Assembly: GCA_000711775.1 (NCBI GenBank)
Contig: ARYC01000753.1
Location: 60,736-124,735 of the forward strand
Source of the DNA: Oxytricha trifallax
Lineage: Eukaryota > Ciliophora > Spirotrichea > Sporadotrichida > Oxytrichidae
Direction: 5' to 3'
DNA length: 64,000 nucleotides
The translations under genes and the position numbers were made by a program. Positions within the stretch are counted from its first letter, which is position 1. Each line of letters begins with the position of its first letter. The notes beneath the pieces are model-generated. The model was not told the origin of the DNA, made no database searches, and saw only the letters and a list, made by a program, of their open reading frames with translations. Shown here piece by piece: positions 59,401 to 64,000 of the stretch.

Positions 59401-59840
59401 CTAATAAACTTGATACATTTGTAATAATAGTTTGATTATATTATATCGATGCTTTTAAAAATCTTCAAATTTCTTCTTGAAATCTTTGTTGTCAGGATTT
59501 GGTATCCACACACTTACAGTGCCCTTTAAAATGATGTAAAATTTATCTCCCATAGAATTATATTCAAAAACATCGTTTCCCTTCTCTATATGTTCGTATG
59601 TTAAGCATTGCACTATATCTGGAAAATCAGCATCTTTTATGTCGCGTTAATATAGAAATATTCAATTAATTTATGGGAAAGTTTATCATAATATTAAATT
59701 AAATTAAATATATTCATTGTTAATAAAAGAACTCGATTGTTTTGATAAGAGGAACAAGCTTTTCCAAGTCATGGTCGTTTCTTAAATTTGAAGGCTTGTT
59801 TAATATACCTTTTATTAGCTATAGCAAAAATAAAATAAGA
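56440..59840 (-). CDS. Cyclic-nucleotide-binding-domain protein with long disordered tail
   Basis: The minus-strand gene begins above about 59840 (start not found) with ILNKPSNLRNDHDLEKLVPL, then a first cNMP-binding domain after an IES: DIKDADFPDIVQCLTYEHIE, KGNDVFEYNSMGDKFYIILKGTVSVWIP (in two parts, about 59610-59500). A disordered linker covers about 59340-58850. A second domain follows (about 58800-58280) with KSFGELALIKNKPRAATIRC, the phosphate-binding cassette pattern, then FMHELPFF and QNGEFEVTKRF. From about 58000 to 56440 it is Ser/Asn/Gln-rich (e.g. DVSLSKTLQSNNNPQQLPMN), with no TGA found. It probably binds cAMP or cGMP, and no kinase or channel part was seen. The IES at 59653-59725 was solved. 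Confidence 0.75.
59653..59725. other. IES (73 bp), pointer TATTAAC (minus strand)
   Basis: GTTAATA is at 59646-59652 and 59719-59725. Excision joins IKTIEFFYQ to RDIKDADF in frame at the start of the first cyclic-nucleotide domain. Confidence 0.82.
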
Positions 59841-60337
59841 TTGATGGGTGATATGATTAGAAATATGTTGAAATATTTCTTTGAAAGATTCAACTTACTT
59901 CAAACTTATTTTCCATCTTTGAGTTGTTTTAAATTAGTTGGTTATTCATTAAACTATTGAAATATAGCTGAGAAAAACAATTTTAATTTTTATATTAATA
60001 AAAATAATTCTCTAATAAAATTTAGGAAGTAAGCTTCTTGCAATTTTTAATTTAAATTTGATTAAGATTTGTTTATAAAGTTATTATAATTAGCTTTATT
60101 ATAAGATAAAAATTTCCTCTACTCTTATTCGTTTGTAATTAATACAAATGAGACTCTAAACTATCTTAAAATATATAAATTTAATATTTTTATTTTTGAG
60201 TTGTCTTAATCACCAAAGAAGTTATCATATTTCTACTTATTAGCAAAGAAACTCTTCTTTTATTCACAATTGTATATAATAAATAATATATCATATTTAA
60301 TATTCAATTGATAATTATACAAACATAATTTTAAATT
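59841..60337. other. AT-rich DNA upstream of the cyclic-nucleotide-binding gene
   Basis: No clear coding segment. It should hold the missing 5' MDS of the minus-strand gene, which I could not identify. Confidence 0.4.
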
Positions 60338-60568
60338 ATGGATTAAGCGATTTTATTAGCATTGGCTTATTAAGAACTCTTAGGGGTCATGGAGTTATTG
60401 CGAGAACTTGTAGTAGATTGCGGTCTTGACTATTAATTATTCTTAATAATTCGCTCTGAAGATTACTTTTATAATAATTTCTTGGAGGATTGTTACATTT
60501 TTGGCGATTATTTTTAAGTAGGACTTTACTATCTAGACATTTTTAATATTATTGATTAATTACAATGA
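60338..60568 (+). CDS. Possible 76-residue protein or isolated MDS
   Basis: ATG at 60338 to TGA at 60566-60568 reads MDQAILLALAYQELLGVMEL, then LRELVVDCGLDYQLFLIIRS and an aromatic/acidic end. It is open only under the ciliate code (four TAA as Gln) and is richer in GC than the flanks. No family was recognised. It stands alone in an AT-rich region between two minus-strand genes, so it could be a small gene, an MDS of a scrambled gene, or chance. Confidence 0.35.
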
Positions 60569-60874
60569 TTTATAGAAATTTATAGTTTATTCTCTAAAAA
60601 ATTGAACAAAAATAACATAGATCTTTGATAATATTAAAAATTACTAAAATAAAAGTATAATTAGTAAAGATAAATATTGAATATATTCCATTTTATATAA
60701 AAATATATTTATGATTATTTTACTTTACTAACTGTAACTTTGCAATAATAAATCTTAAATTATCAATTAAAATTTTATTTATATTCATGGAATATGAAAT
60801 TAAATTTATTTTAATGAGTCTAATTCTCATATTTATATTTTATTCAGCATTTGAATAAAATACTTATAATTAAC
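60569..60874. other. AT-rich intergenic DNA
   Basis: Nothing was recognised on either strand. Confidence 0.5.
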
Positions 60875-62285
60875 TCAAATAAATAAAGAAAGTATCTTAT
60901 TGAGCCATGTTATCATTTAAGCATTCACATTTTATTAATAAAAATTACTTTAAGGGTGTAAATTTAAAAATATATCATTTATTTTCAATGTATCACTATA
61001 AAAATATGAGTTAAAATTGCTCTCGAGACTCTTCTGGCTTTCTTCCAGTTTCTGCCTGAGCATTTGATTTTGACTTTGAGAATCTCTAATTTCAAATTCC
61101 TTCCTCTCCACTTCTTTCCTGCATTCATTGGCGATTCTGACCTGCTCATCAACTTACTCTTGTTTCTGCTGCAACTACGATTCTTGTTGCATTATCACAT
61201 TAGACTTTGATTTGTTCTTTGAAGACAGAGTTTTTTTGTCTGTTTTGGCTTGTTATGTTTATACAATACTAAATATTTAGAATTGTATGGATGAAATTTA
61301 TATATATATATATATACCAACTTGTTTGAGGTCACTCTTGAGTTTATCAATGACTTTGACTGCATTCTCCAGTTCCCCCTTGGAGTACTGCAATTTATCC
61401 AGCATCTTAGCACTCTTGGCCTTCTCATCAGCTAGATTCTACTCCAATATGTCCTTCTACTGCTTCAAAGTCTCATTGAGAGTGTTCAGCTTCTAAATCA
61501 GAGTGTCTTTGTCCTCCACTTCACGGGTGAGATTCTGGTTTCTTAGCAAGTGCTCAGTCATTTGACCTAAGTGCTCCTGTCTCAAGATGCTTATTTGGTC
61601 TTAGTTTCCTAGTTCTAAGTTATTATATAGTAAATTACAATAGTTTTATATGTCAGGTAAAAGTATTTATTCAAATAGCATCATTTATTAATCTTGCCAG
61701 ATAGAAAATATAATTGTAAGTTTGAATTGTGATACTTAACCAAAGCGAGTTCTTGCTGGAGTTCTTAGATTCTTTTATCTTGCTCAATGAGTCTCATCTA
61801 CTCACCAGTCACTTTCTTATCTATAGTACTGAAAATGCCCTTGTTGTGCTCTCTCATTAATATTGCTTTTATCATCGGTATAATTTTTAAATTAATGTAT
61901 AATATAATCACTATCTCAATTCAGCAATTTAACTTTTATGCACCTCAATCTCATGGTAGAGTGACTCAATTTTATTCTATTTATCTTTCAAGGCAGTTTC
62001 CATTTCTCTGCGGACATTATCAATTTCAAATTGGTGCTAACGCTTGCCTAAAATTATTTTCAAAATAAATTCATTAAAGCTTAAACTTGATCTGATCAAT
62101 TTATGCAAATTTTTAGCATTATTATTTTTAATTCATTTAATTTAGTTATATACATATACCACTAAAAATTAATGAATTAAAGACCATAGTTTACAATCAA
62201 GCAATTTTCCCATTTCGTTGTTCATCTCATCCATCTTGTCTCTTAACCCCTTGATCTCTTGTAATTTAGCATTCTGCTCTCTATT
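60875..62285 (-). CDS. Coiled-coil protein, 5'-partial, cut by a TBE
   Basis: Minus-strand coding runs from the TBE at 62286 (NREQNAKLQEIKGLRDKMDE) downwards: MREHNKGIFSTIDKKVTGEQ, RLIEQDKRIQELQQELALVK, then SILRQEHLGQMTEHLLRNQN, LNTLNETLKQQKDILEQNLA, and DEQVRIANECRKEVERKEFE to MLRQKLEESQKSLESN, ending at TGA 60877-60875. It is Lys/Glu/Gln-rich with strong heptads throughout, typical of centrosomal or ciliary coiled coils, but no family was assigned. IESs lie at about 61220-61310, 61620-61735, 61870-61940 and 62050-62200. The 5' part must lie beyond the TBE, outside the window. The frame is open right up to the ATT target (62283-62285), so the TBE is expected to be removed as an IES. Confidence 0.7.
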
Positions 62286-62365
62286 CAAAACCCCAAAACC
62301 CCTTAATGAGGTTTATAAGTGCTTTGATTTGTAGGGAATTTGTTAGGGGTTGGGGTTATTAATAG
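62286..62365 (+). repeat. TBE-2 terminal inverted repeat (outer end)
   Basis: Two intact C4A4-type units at the tip, then a segment about 75% alike to the copy-1 TIR, including a GGGGTTGGGGTT stretch near the inner end. Confidence 0.85.
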
Positions 62366-62404
62366 GTTTTAATGTGAAATTTATAGTAAATGTATTTAAT
62401 TTAA

Positions 62405-63850
62405 TCACTCAAAATGCACTTTAGGATCATGTGGTAGAGGTCTGAAGTTTATCTTACTTAACCACAACTCTATCTGCTCTATTGATATGTCTGATCTTGA
62501 GTTTGGTTTAATTATTATTGATTCTGCCATTTGTTTCATTGATTGAGATACTCTTGTTTTGTCAATAAATTGCTTTATTCTTTGTTTAGCATCCTTCTCG
62601 CATCTTGTAGAGTAGTATTCATTGCGAGGCATATCGCACTCTATTATTATTGCTGCTAAAGCCCACACATCCCACTAAAAGTCTCCATCTCTCCAGTCTT
62701 CTCTTTCTGGATAGTACCCTTGAGTTCCCATTACAGTTCCAAGCCTTGATACTTCCACTCTTTAGGCTCTGTTGAAATCGAATATTGCTACTATTACAGG
62801 TGAGAAGTTTATCATATATATTCTGGCTTCAAATCTCTGTGAAAAAACCCTAACTTATGAAGCTCTTTAATACCTTATACGGTCTGAGTCGCTATTTATC
62901 CAAGTTACTTATGATTCCTTTGATCAGTTATGAAATCTCCAAGGGTCATTTCATAGAGTGGAAGTCTGAAAGCAACATGATCCTTGGCAAGCAGAACAGC
63001 ATCTAGCTTGATTAAGTAACTACACTCTTTAAACTTTGCTTGAGTGAGTACTTGATATCATTTGTAAACTCCATCTAATATTTATCATCACTTAAGAGAT
63101 AATTTAAGGGATACACCTTGTATGCGTATTGATGATCATTGATAACTTTCTTATCAAAGGAGTCTTCTAATATTAGGTAGCTTTAAAGAGAGGTTTCTAG
63201 GTCAATTTAAGCAAGAACCGGTATTTTCTTGTATTGAATCTTGATCATAATTTTTGTTATTTCAGAGGTCAGTTGGTTGCGTGCCTTCTTAACGTACTCT
63301 AACTCTCTTGCTTATTCAGGCACTACGACCTTAGAAAGTTCCCTCGATTTTCTTTTGTTGAGAAGCTTAAGCTCAACTTCATGATTCTCAACCTCTATAT
63401 CTTTCTTGTGAGCTTTTAATAGATGCTTCTTCAAGTCTCTTGTATGAGAGTATTGCTTATGGCACTCAAAGCAGTCATACTTTCCATCTATTTTATCATG
63501 CTTTAAGTATACAGTGGGCTTGGCTTCTCTATGCTCTTTCTTATGTCTGCACCAGCTTGTTTATGAGCAAAATCTCTCTCACATAGCTCACAAAAATAGA
63601 CTTCAGCTTCTTCAGTTTGTATAGGAATTTCATTACTACCTTTCTTCTCCTCTCTGTCTCCCACACACTTATTTGCCATTTATTATCTATTATTAATTTC
63701 TATTTTAATAACAGAGACCTCAAGTGATAGCTCTGGTTGTTCCTTATAAGAGTTCATCTCACAGCTATCACACTTTTTATTGACGCCAAAGGTAAGTCTC
63801 ATTTAGTTTGATGGAAGTGCTGTTGTTTTTCTTAAAATGTTAGCGCTCAT
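62405..63850 (-). pseudogene. TBE-2 57-kDa-type zinc-finger/kinase protein, frameshifted
   Basis: ATG at 63850 (MSANILRKTTALPSNQ) to TGA at 62407-62405 (PHDPKVHFE). Order: a Cys-pair (KKCDSCEMN), finger 1 (VYFCELCERDFAHKQ...CRHKKEH, frameshifted near 63555), finger 2 (YDCFECHKQYSHTRDLKKHL), a Lys-rich linker, then the kinase-like domain with YEMTLGDFI, HRDLKPE (about 62840), IFDFNRA (DFN for DFG), GTQGYYPE and DVWALAAIIIECD. At least three single-base frameshifts were seen (near 63555, 63040 and 62820). Damage in both copies suggests neither is functional. Residue spacing between fingers and kinase is the same as in copy 1. Confidence 0.82.
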
Positions 63851-64000
63851 ATTTAAATTTGAATTTAAAAACATAAAACTGCCTCTATAACTGAGAGCTT
63901 ATATAAGAGCTTTGCAAGCCTACAAATTTCAAGGGAAGTTCTTAAAGTATGAGATAAGAATTATGAGAGTTAAGAGACGATCCAGTTCTAAATATGGGTG

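Larger units (their letters stand above)
62286..64000. mobile_element. Second telomere-bearing element (TBE), truncated by the window edge
   Basis: It starts directly after ATT (62283-62285, an ANT target) with a perfect telomere-type tip, CAAAACCCCAAAACCCC, then inverted-repeat sequence related to the first TBE (TGAGGTTTATAAGTGCTTTG, about 62307-62326). The 57-kDa-type ORF faces the same way relative to its TIR as in copy 1. The two copies are clearly diverged in both TIR and protein, so they belong to different TBE lineages. The other two genes and the far TIR lie outside the window. Confidence 0.9.

Overview
This window looks like germline (micronuclear) DNA of a spirotrich/stichotrich ciliate, most like Oxytricha trifallax and its relatives. 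Four things seen in the sequence support this. (1) Genes read through in-frame TAA and TAG as Gln and stop only at TGA. (2) Coding segments (MDSs) are interrupted by short AT-rich segments (IESs) flanked by short direct repeats (pointers), and removing the segment plus one pointer restores the reading frame; about 25 such junctions were solved by hand. (3) Two elements carry C4A4-type telomere repeats at their tips, flank themselves with ANT targets and encode a DDE transposase, a 22-kDa-type protein and a zinc-finger/kinase protein: these are telomere-bearing elements (TBEs). (4) One gene is scrambled and inverted. A few short GT-AG introns are also present.

Layout. 1-10.1 kb: four papain-family (C1A) cysteine protease genes (one +, three -), at least two with an N-terminal membrane anchor. 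10.3-12.9 kb: a TMEM164-like membrane protein and an unusual Rab-like GTPase that appears anchored by N-terminal acylation. 13.0-19.6 kb: an unrecognised disordered-protein gene carrying a complete 4.1-kb TBE as one of its IESs. 20-23 kb: a kelch protein and a coiled-coil protein. 23.3-28.5 kb: a long pentatricopeptide-repeat (PPR) gene with an N/Q/Y-rich tail. 28.7-32.6 kb: a MORN/IQ protein and DRC4/GAS8 of the ciliary nexin-dynein regulatory complex. 32.7-36.2 kb: two convergent genes for disordered proteins. 36.5-41.7 kb: two tandem genes with an RIIa domain, a degenerate kinase domain and EF hands; the second holds an 810-bp foldback element as an IES. 42-45.3 kb: a gamma-glutamylcyclotransferase-like gene, then a repeat-bearing region with an interstitial G4T4 tract. 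45.3-49.6 kb: a TTLL glutamylase, an isolated 3' piece of CTU1/NCS6, and an EF-hand protein.

49.8-55.1 kb: ARPC2 (Arp2/3 complex subunit 2) is split into two oppositely oriented blocks joined by a shared 14-bp pointer, with two other genes (a membrane protein and a low-complexity protein) lying between them. 55.4-62.3 kb: a small multi-span membrane protein, a cyclic-nucleotide-binding protein, and a coiled-coil gene cut by a second TBE that runs off the right edge.

Several genes have a ciliary or cytoskeletal theme (DRC4, TTLL, ARPC2, RIIa and MORN proteins). In the somatic nucleus of such organisms each gene normally sits on its own short chromosome, so adjacency here need not mean co-regulation. 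Gene ends are approximate where an IES boundary could not be solved.
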